Shown here: piece after piece, positions 1 to 6,115 of the stretch | Layout: every line of letters starts with the position of its first letter | Numbering within the stretch: the first letter of the stretch is position 1 | Assembly: GCA_018609665.1 (NCBI GenBank) | Contig: JAHENN010000079.1 | Coordinates: 1 to 6,943 of the forward strand | DNA length: 6,943 bases | Source: Haloarculaceae archaeon | GTDB taxonomy: Archaea > Halobacteriota > Halobacteria > Halobacteriales > Haloarculaceae | Direction of reading: 5' to 3' | Program-made: the position numbers and the translations under genes | Notes under the pieces: model-generated | Database searches by the model: none | Told to the model about the DNA's origin: nothing | The model's input: only the letters and a program-made list of their open reading frames with translations

Positions 1-540
1 AAGAACGTCGTCGTGGTCAACATCCGCGACGTCTCGGGGTCGATGCGGCAGGCCAAGCGCGAACTCGTCGAGCGGACGTTCACGCCGCTGGACTGGTATC
101 TGACCGGCAAGTACGACAACGCCGAGTTCGTCTACATCGCCCACGACGCCGACGCCTGGGAGGTCGAACGCGAGGAGTTCTTCGGCATCCGGTCGGGCGG
201 CGGCACCCGCATCTCCAGCGCCTACGAGCTGGCGGCCGAGCTGCTGGAGGAGCGGTACCCCTGGAGCGAGTGGAACCGCTACGTCTTCGCGGCGGGCGAC
301 TCGGAGAACTCCTCGAACGACACCGAGAAGAACGTCATCCCGATGATGGAAGAGATCCCCGCCAACCTGCACGCCTACGTGGAGACCCAGCCGTCGGGCA
401 ACGCGATCAACGCCACCCACGCCAAGGAGGTCGACGACCACTTCGACGAGCGGGACAACGTCGCCGTGGCCTACGTCAACGGCCAGGAGGACGTCGTCGA
501 CGCCATCTACACCATCCTCAGCACGGAGGACGACTCATGA
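1..540 (+). CDS. YeaH/YhbH family (DUF444) VWA-like protein, C-terminal part
   Basis: This is the 3' part of a gene whose start lies before the window; the frame is open from base 1 and gives 179 residues up to TGA at 538-540. It matches the C-terminal von Willebrand A-like half of DUF444 proteins (E. coli YeaH, Bacillus YhbH). Visible are a metal-site signature DVSGSM (residues 10-15 of the fragment), GGGTRISSAYEL (67-77) carrying the expected Thr, and AAGDSEN (97-103), which corresponds to the family's ASDGDN stretch. Full-length YeaH is about 430 residues, so more than half is missing. Its biochemical role is not established; in bacteria it is co-expressed with the PrkA serine kinase and SpoVR in stationary phase or sporulation. 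The gene overlaps spoVR by ATGA, so the two are surely co-transcribed and probably translationally coupled. The family call is firm; the function is inference. Confidence 0.9.
   Translation, partial: KNVVVVNIRDVSGSMRQAKRELVERTFTPLDWYLTGKYDNAEFVYIAHDADAWEVEREEFFGIRSGGGTRISSAYELAAELLEERYPWSEWNRYVFAAGDSENSSNDTEKNVIPMMEEIPANLHAYVETQPSGNAINATHAKEVDDHFDERDNVAVAYVNGQEDVVDAIYTILSTEDDS
525..529 (+). promoter_or_regulatory. Shine-Dalgarno site for spoVR
   Basis: GGAGG lies 7 bases before the ATG at 537 and is complementary to the CCUCC of archaeal 16S rRNA 3' ends. It sits inside the last codons of the upstream YeaH-like gene and, with the ATGA stop/start overlap, fixes the spoVR start at 537 rather than at in-frame codons further upstream. 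Confidence 0.7.
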
Positions 541-2522
541 GCACCGACGACCGCATCAGAAAGCAGCGCATCGCCGAGGAGTTAGAGGAGCCGGCCCGGG
601 AGGCCAACCGGCTGGCGGAGAAGCTCGGGCTCGACCCCTTCGACGTCAACTACTGGGTCATCGACTACGACGAGATGAACGAGCTGATCGCCTACGGCGG
701 CTTCCAGCACCGCTACCCCCACTGGCGGTGGGGGATGGGCTACGACCGCCAGCAGAAGCAGACCCAGTTCCTCGGCGGGAAGGCCTTCGAGATCGTCAAC
801 AACGACGACCCCTCCAACGCCTTCCTGCAGGAGTCCAACGAGATGGCCGACCAGAAGGCGGTCATCACCCACGTCGAGGCCCACGCGGACTTCTTCAAGA
901 ACAACGAGTGGTTCCGGATGTTCGGGACGTCGCCGGACGCCGCCGCGATGTTGGAGCGGCACTCCGAGACCGTCGCCGAGTACATGGACGACCCGGAGAT
1001 TTCCCGTGAAGAGGTCGAAGAGTGGATCGACCACGTGCTGTGTCTGGAGGACAACGTCGACCAGCACCGGGAGTTCTCGACGGCCCAGGAGTGGCAGGAC
1101 GAGTCGGCGACGCCCGAGGAGTTCGCCGAGAAGCTCGAGGAGATGGACCTCTCGGAGGAGGTCCGCCGGGAGGTGTTCGACGAGGAGTTCGTCGACGAGA
1201 TGAGCGACGACGACGGCGGGCCGACGTTCCCGCCGGAGCCGGAGAAGGACGTCCTGGCGTTTCTGGCGGCCCACGGGAAGGCCTACGACGACGACTCCGG
1301 GAAGGCGACCGACTACGAGGAGTGGCAGGCCGAGATTCTGGAGCTGCTGCGGAAGGAGGCGTACTACTTCGCCCCGCAGAAGCTGACGAAGGTGATGAAC
1401 GAGGGGTGGGCCGCCTACTGGGAGTCGATGATGATGGCCGACGAGCGGTTCGCCGCCGCCGACGAGTTCATCTCCTACGCCGACCACATGGCGCAGGTGC
1501 TCGGCTCGCCGGGGCTGAACCCCTACAAGCTGGGGTTCGAGCTGTGGCAGTACATCGAGAACCGGCGGAACCGCCGGGCGGTCGTCGAACACCTGCTCCG
1601 CGTCGAGGGGGTCACCTGGCGGAACTTCTCCGACACGGTCGACCTCGATGCGGTGCTGTCGGCGCTGGAGCCGGCGCCGGAGATGGCCGACCCCGCCGCC
1701 CACCTCGGAGAGCTGGACGCCGACGACCCCCGGGTCGACGCGGACAACCTCGCGGCGGCCCGCGACGGCGAAATCGACGTCGAGCAGTACCCCTGGAAGG
1801 TGCTGACCTACGAGGGGCTGGCCGAGCGGCACTACTCGCTTGCGAAGCCCCAGAACCGGGGGTTCCTCAAGCGGGCCGGCCAGGAGGAGCTGGAGCAGGT
1901 CTCGCGGTACCTCTTCGACACCGAGCGGTACGACGACGCGGAGGCGGCCGTCGCCGACGTCGACCGGACGGCCGGCTGGACCCGGATGCGGGAGATCCGC
2001 GAGAGCCACAACGACGTGACGTTCCTCGACGAGTTCCTCACCCCCGAGTTCGTCGACAAGAACGACTACTTCACCTACGAGTACACCCACACGACCCAGG
2101 ACTTCCGGGTGACCTCCTCGGAGGCCGCCGACGTGAAAAAGAAGCTGATGCTGCAGTTCACCAACTTCGGGAAGCCGACCGTCGCGGTCGAGGACGGCAA
2201 CTTCCGGAACCGCAACGAGCTGCTGCTGGCCCACCAGTACAACGGCGTCCAGCTGGACATCCGGGAGGCCAAACAGACCCTCGAGCGGGTGTTCGAGCTG
2301 TGGGGGCGGCCGGTGGCGCTGAAGACGATCGTCAAGGAGCTGGACGAACACGACGTCGAGGTGGCCCGGCGCCGGGACAAGGAGCCGGAGCCGACCGAGC
2401 AGGGCAAGCTCATCCGCTTCGACGGCGAGAGCTTCGAGACGGAGGACCTCCCCGAGGAGGAGGTCGACAACATCGCCGCGACGGAGATCGACTACGACAC
2501 CAAGCCCGACGACTGGCTCTGA
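537..2522 (+). CDS. SpoVR family protein
   Basis: This encodes a 661-residue protein of the SpoVR/YcgB family, named for a Bacillus spore-cortex mutant; its molecular activity is unknown. Signatures in order are the N-terminal core NYWVIDYDEMNELIAYGGF (38-56), YPHWRWGM (60-67), HVEAHADFFKNNEWF (112-126), FAPQKLTKVMNEGWAAYWE (278-296), LNPYKLGFELW (327-337), a HNDVTFLDEFLTPEF block (491-505) and the C-terminal LWGRPVALKT (588-597). E. coli YcgB is about 510 residues and Bacillus SpoVR about 470; most of the extra length here falls at roughly 345-478, an acidic stretch. The family's usual WH after the MNEGWA motif reads WE here (E296). The start at 537 is set by the ATGA overlap and the GGAGG site; an in-frame extension back to 270 would run antiparallel in sense through the YeaH-like gene and is rejected. 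It is likely co-expressed with YeaH and PrkA as a stress or stationary-phase module. Confidence 0.95.
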   Translation: MSTDDRIRKQRIAEELEEPAREANRLAEKLGLDPFDVNYWVIDYDEMNELIAYGGFQHRYPHWRWGMGYDRQQKQTQFLGGKAFEIVNNDDPSNAFLQESNEMADQKAVITHVEAHADFFKNNEWFRMFGTSPDAAAMLERHSETVAEYMDDPEISREEVEEWIDHVLCLEDNVDQHREFSTAQEWQDESATPEEFAEKLEEMDLSEEVRREVFDEEFVDEMSDDDGGPTFPPEPEKDVLAFLAAHGKAYDDDSGKATDYEEWQAEILELLRKEAYYFAPQKLTKVMNEGWAAYWESMMMADERFAAADEFISYADHMAQVLGSPGLNPYKLGFELWQYIENRRNRRAVVEHLLRVEGVTWRNFSDTVDLDAVLSALEPAPEMADPAAHLGELDADDPRVDADNLAAARDGEIDVEQYPWKVLTYEGLAERHYSLAKPQNRGFLKRAGQEELEQVSRYLFDTERYDDAEAAVADVDRTAGWTRMREIRESHNDVTFLDEFLTPEFVDKNDYFTYEYTHTTQDFRVTSSEAADVKKKLMLQFTNFGKPTVAVEDGNFRNRNELLLAHQYNGVQLDIREAKQTLERVFELWGRPVALKTIVKELDEHDVEVARRRDKEPEPTEQGKLIRFDGESFETEDLPEEEVDNIAATEIDYDTKPDDWL

Positions 2523-2525
2523 CCC

Positions 2526-2564
2526 CGGACGGCGCCGGCGCCGTTCCGGCTCCCGAGCCGTCCG
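2526..2564 (+). terminator. GC-rich inverted repeat after spoVR, possible transcript-end hairpin
   Basis: Perfect 8-base arms CGGACGGC (2526-2533) and GCCGTCCG (2557-2564) flank a nested 5-base pair of arms GCCGG (2534-2538) and CCGGC (2546-2550). The structure begins 3 bases after the spoVR stop. It is not followed at once by a T-run, although a T-rich stretch occurs at 2579-2600. Haloarchaeal termination relies mainly on T-rich tracts, so the role is uncertain; it could instead stabilise the mRNA 3' end or be chance in GC-rich DNA. Confidence 0.3.
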
Positions 2565-2575
2565 AAAGGTCTAAG
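2563..2575 (+). promoter_or_regulatory. Candidate BRE/TATA promoter for the HTH_10 regulator
   Basis: CGAAAGG followed by TCTAAG resembles a purine-rich BRE next to a haloarchaeal TATA-like box. It would place transcription start near 2598, giving a leader of about 20 bases before the ATG at 2620. A very similar arrangement (GAAAC then TCTAAA) precedes the carboxylase gene at 5270-5280. No Shine-Dalgarno motif precedes 2620. Confidence 0.35.
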
Positions 2576-2619
2576 CGCATTTGCTCTGTCTGTTCGTCTG
2601 ACCCTCTCGGGCTCCCAGA

Positions 2620-3276
2620 ATGCGATACTTCGACCTTCGGTTGACGCCGGACGACGGTGGACTCCACCCGGTCGACCGGGAGATAGCCGCCGGCACGGCC
2701 GTCGACCGGGAAGCGATCATGCACTTCGAGGCGCTCGGCGACGGCTCGCTCATCCTGCTGTACCGGCTCACCGGCGACGCCGAGGCGCTGCTCGACCGGC
2801 TGGACGACCACTCCAGCCTGCTGTCGTACGACCTGATGGAACTGGAGGGTGACGCCGAGTTCCACCTCTATCTCCACGTCACGCCGGGGGCGCCAGCCCG
2901 GGAACTGATGGAGCTGGCCGAGACGTACGCACTCATCATCGAGACGCCGATCGAGTTCGTCCACCGGGACACCGCCCGGATGACGGTCATCGGCGACCAC
3001 GAGATGCTCCGGTCGGCCATCGACGAACTTCCGGAGTCCCTGTCGGTCGGCGTCGACCAGGTCGGCAACTACGCCCCCGACCGCCAGGACACCCTGTCGG
3101 CGCTCACCGACCGGCAGCTGGAGGTGTTCCGGACGGCCGTGGAGGCCGGCTACTACGAGATTCCGCGGCGGGCGACCCACGAGGAGATCGCCACCCGGCT
3201 GGAGTGTGCCCCCTCGACGGTCGACGAACACCTCCGGAAGGCCGAGTCGACGGTGCTGCGGTCGCTGGTGGGCTGA
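2620..3276 (+). CDS. Bat-type HTH_10 transcriptional regulator
   Basis: This 218-residue protein ends in the bacterio-opsin-activator helix-turn-helix (HTH_10), roughly residues 158-216. The diagnostic pattern is LTDRQLEVFRTAVEAGYYE (162-180), IPRR, then the recognition part HEEIATRL (187-194) and CAPSTVDEHLRKAE (196-209). The first 155 residues form an acidic alpha/beta region without a recognisable PAS or GAF motif; in this family that part is thought to sense a signal or mediate dimerisation. The family is largely confined to haloarchaea and acts on DNA in the cytoplasm. The target is unknown; candidates by proximity are the upstream spoVR unit and the convergent carboxylase unit, but adjacency alone is weak evidence. 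The 3' end is only 5 bases from the point where the opposing small gene would have stopped before its frameshift. ATG 2620 is the natural start, downstream of a candidate promoter. Confidence 0.9.
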   Translation: MRYFDLRLTPDDGGLHPVDREIAAGTAVDREAIMHFEALGDGSLILLYRLTGDAEALLDRLDDHSSLLSYDLMELEGDAEFHLYLHVTPGAPARELMELAETYALIIETPIEFVHRDTARMTVIGDHEMLRSAIDELPESLSVGVDQVGNYAPDRQDTLSALTDRQLEVFRTAVEAGYYEIPRRATHEEIATRLECAPSTVDEHLRKAESTVLRSLVG

Positions 3277-3526
3277 CGGCACTACGCGTTCGCGCGTTCG
3301 CCTCGGTCGCGTCCCCGCCGAGCTTCGGGTACAGGGCGGCCGCGAACCCCACGGCGAGGAGAATGCCGACCAGCATCGGCGTGCGGCCGGTCGGGTCGGG
3401 GCCGGCGAGGAAGGCGACGGTGAATCCGCCGAACGGGCCGCACAGGGCCGAGACGGCGACCCGCGACGCGCGGTGTGTATCCCGTGTCGACCGGACGGTG
3501 GTAAGAAAGACCGCGGAGCACGACAT
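3104..3526 (-). CDS. Small two-segment membrane protein, probably frameshifted near its 3' end
   Basis: As the sequence stands, ATG 3526 opens a 140-residue frame ending at 3104. The first 78 residues look genuine: two hydrophobic segments, VAVSALCGPFGGFTVAFLA (23-41) and MLVGILLAVGFAAALY (51-66), are separated by a short polar loop with GPDPTGRTP. From residue 79 the composition becomes Arg/Pro/Ser-rich and non-acidic, and this part (3104-3276) is antisense to the regulator gene, so it is probably shadow. An exact 8-bp tandem duplication at 3285-3300 sits precisely at the change. With one copy removed the frame reads ATEANA and stops at TAG 3282-3284, giving a 78-residue protein. The gene follows the carboxylase by 23 bp on the same strand and may be co-transcribed, although no Shine-Dalgarno site is seen. 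No named family was recognised. It could be a functional gene with an altered tail, a decaying gene or a sequencing artefact. Confidence 0.5.
   Translation of the reverse strand: MSCSAVFLTTVRSTRDTHRASRVAVSALCGPFGGFTVAFLAGPDPTGRTPMLVGILLAVGFAAALYPKLGGDATEANARTRSAVSPPATAAPSTRPSGGVRRPSRGHTPAGWRSPRGSPAAESRSSRPPRPSGTPPAAGR
3285..3300. repeat. Exact 8-bp tandem duplication causing a frameshift
   Basis: CGCGTTCG occurs twice head to tail (3285-3292 and 3293-3300). Because 8 is not a multiple of 3, the second copy shifts the minus-strand small membrane protein gene out of its TAG stop at 3282-3284. It lies outside the regulator gene, which ends at 3276. Confidence 0.85.
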
Positions 3527-3549
3527 AGGCCGGAGGTCGGCCCGGTCGG

Positions 3550-5247
3550 TCAGAAGAAGACGGTGCCGTGGTGGCGGGGCCGGTCGTCGCGTTCCTTCCG
3601 TCGGTAGGTGTCGAGCCGGACCTCCAGCTGCTCGCGGAGGTCGCCGGCGGGGATGAGCTCGTCGACCTGCATCTGGCTCGCCTGCTTCCGGATGTCGATG
3701 TACTTGTCGAACTCCTGTTTGGCGGACTCGACGAAGGCGTCGGTGGCCTCCTCGTCCATGTCCTCGAGCTGGCCGCCGAACAGCGCGTGGACGGCGGCGT
3801 CCGGCCCCATCACCGAGATCTCGGCGGAGGGCAGCGCCAGCGTCGCGTCGGGCCCGAATGAGGGGCCGGCCATCGCGTAGATGCCGGCGCCGTAGGCCTT
3901 CCGCGTGATGACGCAGAACTTCGGCACCTGGGCGTTGGAGGTGGCGTAGATGAACTTCCGGCCTTTCCGGAGGACGCCCTCCTTTTCCACCTGCGAGCCG
4001 ATCATGTAGCCCGGCGTGTCGCAGAGGTAGACCAGCGGGATGTTGTAGGCGTCGCAGGTCCAGACGAAGCCGGCACCCTTGTCGGCGGAGTCGGGGAAGA
4101 TGGCGCCGGAGACGTGTTCGGGGTTGTTGGCGACGACCCCGACCACCTGGCCGTCGATGCGGCCGAGCCCGGTGACGAGTTCGGGCGCGAAGTCGGGCTT
4201 CAGCTCGAGGAAGGAGTCGCGGTCGACGACGCGGTCGATGACCTCGCCGACGTCGTAGGCCTCGTTCGGCCGGTCGGGGATGACGCCGTCGAGGCTGTAG
4301 GGGTTCTTTTTCGGCGGCTTCGGCGGCTCCTCGGGCGGGTCCTCGGCGTAGTTCTGCGGCAGCAGCCGGAGCACCTCCCGGGCCCGCTCGGCGGCCGTCT
4401 CCTCGTCGGGAATGACGAGGTCGGCGCTGCCGGAGTGTCGGGCGTGGACCTCGGGGCCGCCGAGCTCCTGCATGTCGACGCTCTCGCCGGTCATCGCCTC
4501 GACGATGCGCGGGGAGGCGATGGCCATGCCGGCGATGTCCTCGACCATGATGAGGTAGTCACAGAAGACGGGCGTGTACGCCGAGCCGGCGACGTCGGGG
4601 CCGTACAACACGCCAATCTGCGGAATCTCGCCGGACATCCGGCACTGGTTGTAGAACATCTTCCCGCCGCGGTAGCGGTCCATGTGGGTGTCGCCGGGGT
4701 CCCGCTCGTCGGCGTTCAGCCGGGCGCCGGTCGAGTCGACGAGCCGGAGCATCGGGATGCCCAACTCGAGGGCGCGCTCCTGGATGCGGATGACCTTCTC
4801 GACGCCCATCTGGCCGAGCGAGCCGGCCTTGACGGTGTAGTCGTTGGCGGTGAAGGCGACCTTGCGGCCGTCGATGGTGCCGACGCCGGTGACGAGGCCG
4901 TCGGCCGGCAGCTCGTCGTCGTCGCCGTGGCGGGCGAAGGTACCGTCCTCGTACTCGATGCGGTCGAAGATCATGTCCAGCCGGTCCCGGACGAACAGCT
5001 TGCCGAGGTCGTCGATCTTCTCGAAGCCGCGCTCGGGGCCGCCGGAGAGGATCTCCTCCAGCTCCTCGCGGATGGTCTCCTCCCGCTCGGTGACGACGGC
5101 GCCCTCCTCGCTCCAGTTCTCGCCGGCCTCCGCCAGCGTGCCGCCCTCCCCGACCAGCTCCACGCCACGGCCCAGATGCTCGGAAACGGCCGTCGCGATG
5201 GCCTGTGCGATCTCCTCGTCGGTGTCGTCGTCGATGTGTATCTCCAT
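3550..5247 (-). CDS. Acyl-CoA carboxylase carboxyltransferase (beta) subunit
   Basis: This 565-residue protein has the two crotonase-fold halves of a biotin-dependent carboxyltransferase, which moves carboxyl from carboxybiotin to an acyl-CoA. The N-terminal half shows LPADGLVTGVGTIDGRKVAF (113-132), ANDYTVKAGSLGQMGVEK (134-151), VDSTGARL (170-177) and LGGPEVHARHSGSADL (262-277). A Pro/Glu/Lys linker (about 301-316) leads to the C-terminal half with GAIFPDSADKGAGFVWTCDA (381-400), CDTPGYMIGSQVEKEG (409-424), RKAYGAGIYAM (449-459) and PSAEISVMGPDAA (473-485), ending HHGTVFF. Its GAGxYxM pattern is closer to methylcrotonyl-CoA carboxylase types than to the propionyl-CoA carboxylase GGAYDVM type, so the substrate is left open. 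Residues 1-65 form an acidic extension not present in typical PccB. No biotin carboxylase or biotin carrier gene is in the window; the enzyme must use partners encoded elsewhere. The start at 5247 fits a leaderless promoter 25 bases upstream. Confidence 0.93.
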   Translation of the reverse strand: MEIHIDDDTDEEIAQAIATAVSEHLGRGVELVGEGGTLAEAGENWSEEGAVVTEREETIREELEEILSGGPERGFEKIDDLGKLFVRDRLDMIFDRIEYEDGTFARHGDDDELPADGLVTGVGTIDGRKVAFTANDYTVKAGSLGQMGVEKVIRIQERALELGIPMLRLVDSTGARLNADERDPGDTHMDRYRGGKMFYNQCRMSGEIPQIGVLYGPDVAGSAYTPVFCDYLIMVEDIAGMAIASPRIVEAMTGESVDMQELGGPEVHARHSGSADLVIPDEETAAERAREVLRLLPQNYAEDPPEEPPKPPKKNPYSLDGVIPDRPNEAYDVGEVIDRVVDRDSFLELKPDFAPELVTGLGRIDGQVVGVVANNPEHVSGAIFPDSADKGAGFVWTCDAYNIPLVYLCDTPGYMIGSQVEKEGVLRKGRKFIYATSNAQVPKFCVITRKAYGAGIYAMAGPSFGPDATLALPSAEISVMGPDAAVHALFGGQLEDMDEEATDAFVESAKQEFDKYIDIRKQASQMQVDELIPAGDLREQLEVRLDTYRRKERDDRPRHHGTVFF

Positions 5248-5269
5248 GATGTGGTGAACTTACCGTAGG

Positions 5270-5280
5270 TTTAGAGTTTC
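5270..5280 (-). promoter_or_regulatory. Candidate leaderless promoter of the carboxyltransferase gene
   Basis: Read on the minus strand, GAAAC (BRE-like) is followed by TCTAAA (5275-5270), centred about 25 bases before the ATG at 5247. No Shine-Dalgarno motif precedes that ATG, which fits a leaderless transcript. Two further AT-rich minus-strand boxes lie upstream, GGTATATCAC (5307-5298) and CTTATA (5321-5316), and could be alternative promoters. Confidence 0.42.
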
Positions 5281-5306
5281 CAACGGTCGCGTGTGCCGTG
5301 ATATAC

Positions 5307-5327
5307 CAACGCAGCGTATAAGCGTTG
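5307..5327. repeat. Inverted repeat CAACGC-N9-GCGTTG, possible operator
   Basis: Perfect 6-base arms at 5307-5312 and 5322-5327 enclose AGCGTATAA, which is itself a TATA-like element on either strand. It lies in the 180-bp divergent region between the carboxyltransferase and DJ-1 genes, 60 to 80 bases upstream of the former. Position and symmetry suit a dimeric regulator's site, but short arms can arise by chance. Confidence 0.35.
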
Positions 5328-5397
5328 TGGGTCGACGGGTCGGCGGCCGCCGGCATAGTTCCCGGGGCGGCGGCAGCGACTGCGGCCCACCGGCCGG

Positions 5398-5402
5398 TTT
5401 TT
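5398..5402 (+). promoter_or_regulatory. TATA-like element of the DJ-1 family gene
   Basis: A TTTTT run in otherwise GC-rich sequence is centred 28 bases before ATG 5428, the spacing expected for a leaderless haloarchaeal transcript. This also supports 5428 rather than TTG 5401 as the start, since 5401 lies inside the element. Confidence 0.45.
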
Positions 5403-5427
5403 GCCCCGTCGGCGCCGCGTTCGGAAC

Positions 5428-6108
5428 ATGACGACCGCGCTGTTCGTCGTGAGCGAGCACGGCTACTGGGGCGAGGAGTGCATCGAGCCGCTGACGACGC
5501 TGGAGTCGGCCGGCGTCGACGTGACGGTCGCGACCCCGACCGGGTCGCCGCCGGTCGTCGACGAGCGGTCCGTCGACCCCGAGGAGGTCGCCGAGGAGAC
5601 CGCCGCCGAGGTCCGGGAGGTCGACGACACGCACCCGGAACTGAACGACCCGATACCGGTCGCCGGGGTCACGCCGGGCGACCACGACGCCGTCGTCCTG
5701 CCCGGCGGCCACGGCACAGAGTGGGACGTCAACCAGGACCGCCACGTCCGACAGCTGCTTCTGGACGCCGTCGCCGGCGACGACGGCGTCGCGCTCGTCG
5801 TCTGCCACGCTGTCGGGGTCCTCGGGTTCACCCGCGAGGCCGACGGGTCGTTCCTCGTCGACGGCCGGTCGGTGACGGGCTTCCCCAACGAGTGGGAGGC
5901 GGGCATCGTCGACGACGACGACCGGATGCCCGACGGCCGGAAGCTCCCCTACCGGGTCGAAGACGAGGTGACGGCGGCCGGCGGCGACTGGGACGCCGAA
6001 CTCGACGCGGAGACGAGCGTCACCGTCGACGGCGACCTCATCACGGCCCGCGGGCCGGGGTCGTCGGCGGCGGCCGCCGAGACGCTGCTCGAGGCGCTGT
6101 CGGCGTGA
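5428..6108 (+). CDS. DJ-1/PfpI family protein, Hsp31-like
   Basis: This 226-residue cytoplasmic protein has the DJ-1/PfpI (class I glutamine amidotransferase-like) fold. Motifs are the opening strand TALFVVSEHGYWGEE (3-17) with the conserved Glu at 16 or 17, ATPTGSPPVVDERSVD (35-50), LPGGHGTEWDV (91-101) and the nucleophile elbow VVCHAVGVL (124-132) with Cys126 followed by His127. After these come SVTGFPNEWE (148-157) and a C-terminal DGDLITARGPGSSAAAA segment. The order and spacing match Hsp31-type members, which act as glutathione-independent glyoxalases or stress chaperones; the usual CHGPA after the Cys is CHAVG here. ATG 5428 is chosen over the in-frame TTG 5401 because the added residues (PRRRRVRN) are basic and overlap the promoter. 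It converges on the next gene with 7 bp between stops. Family call firm; activity inferred. Confidence 0.93.
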   Translation: MTTALFVVSEHGYWGEECIEPLTTLESAGVDVTVATPTGSPPVVDERSVDPEEVAEETAAEVREVDDTHPELNDPIPVAGVTPGDHDAVVLPGGHGTEWDVNQDRHVRQLLLDAVAGDDGVALVVCHAVGVLGFTREADGSFLVDGRSVTGFPNEWEAGIVDDDDRMPDGRKLPYRVEDEVTAAGGDWDAELDAETSVTVDGDLITARGPGSSAAAAETLLEALSA

Positions 6109-6115
6109 GGGTCGG

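Noticed and set aside
270..536. In-frame upstream extension of spoVR
   Set aside because: It would overlap most of the YeaH-like gene in another frame, and its residues are Arg-rich low-complexity; the ATGA overlap and GGAGG site support 537.
582..2351. 589-codon open frame on the minus strand opposite spoVR
   Set aside because: The product is a Val/Leu/Arg/Gly-rich string with no recognisable motif, typical of antisense frames in very GC-rich genes; the plus-strand SpoVR motifs are unambiguous.
1022..2644. 540-codon plus-strand frame overlapping spoVR
   Set aside because: Arg/Gly/Pro-rich translation without motifs in a different frame of spoVR; non-acidic composition marks it as a shadow.
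2410..3282. 290-codon minus-strand frame opposite the HTH_10 gene
   Set aside because: Basic, Arg/Gly/Val-rich and motif-free; the plus strand encodes a clear HTH_10 protein.
3282..3521. 79-codon minus-strand frame ending at 3282
   Set aside because: Arg/Pro/His-rich in this frame; the hydrophobic membrane segments are read in the 3526 frame. Only its stop codon is relevant, as the likely ancestral stop of the small gene.
4114..5268. 384-codon plus-strand frame opposite the carboxyltransferase gene
   Set aside because: Repetitive Val/Leu/Asp/Gly composition without motifs; antisense shadow of a strongly recognised enzyme.
5401..5427. TTG start giving the DJ-1 protein nine extra residues
   Set aside because: The extension is basic (PRRRRVRN) and the codon lies in the T-run proposed as TATA element; ATG 5428 fits the family start.
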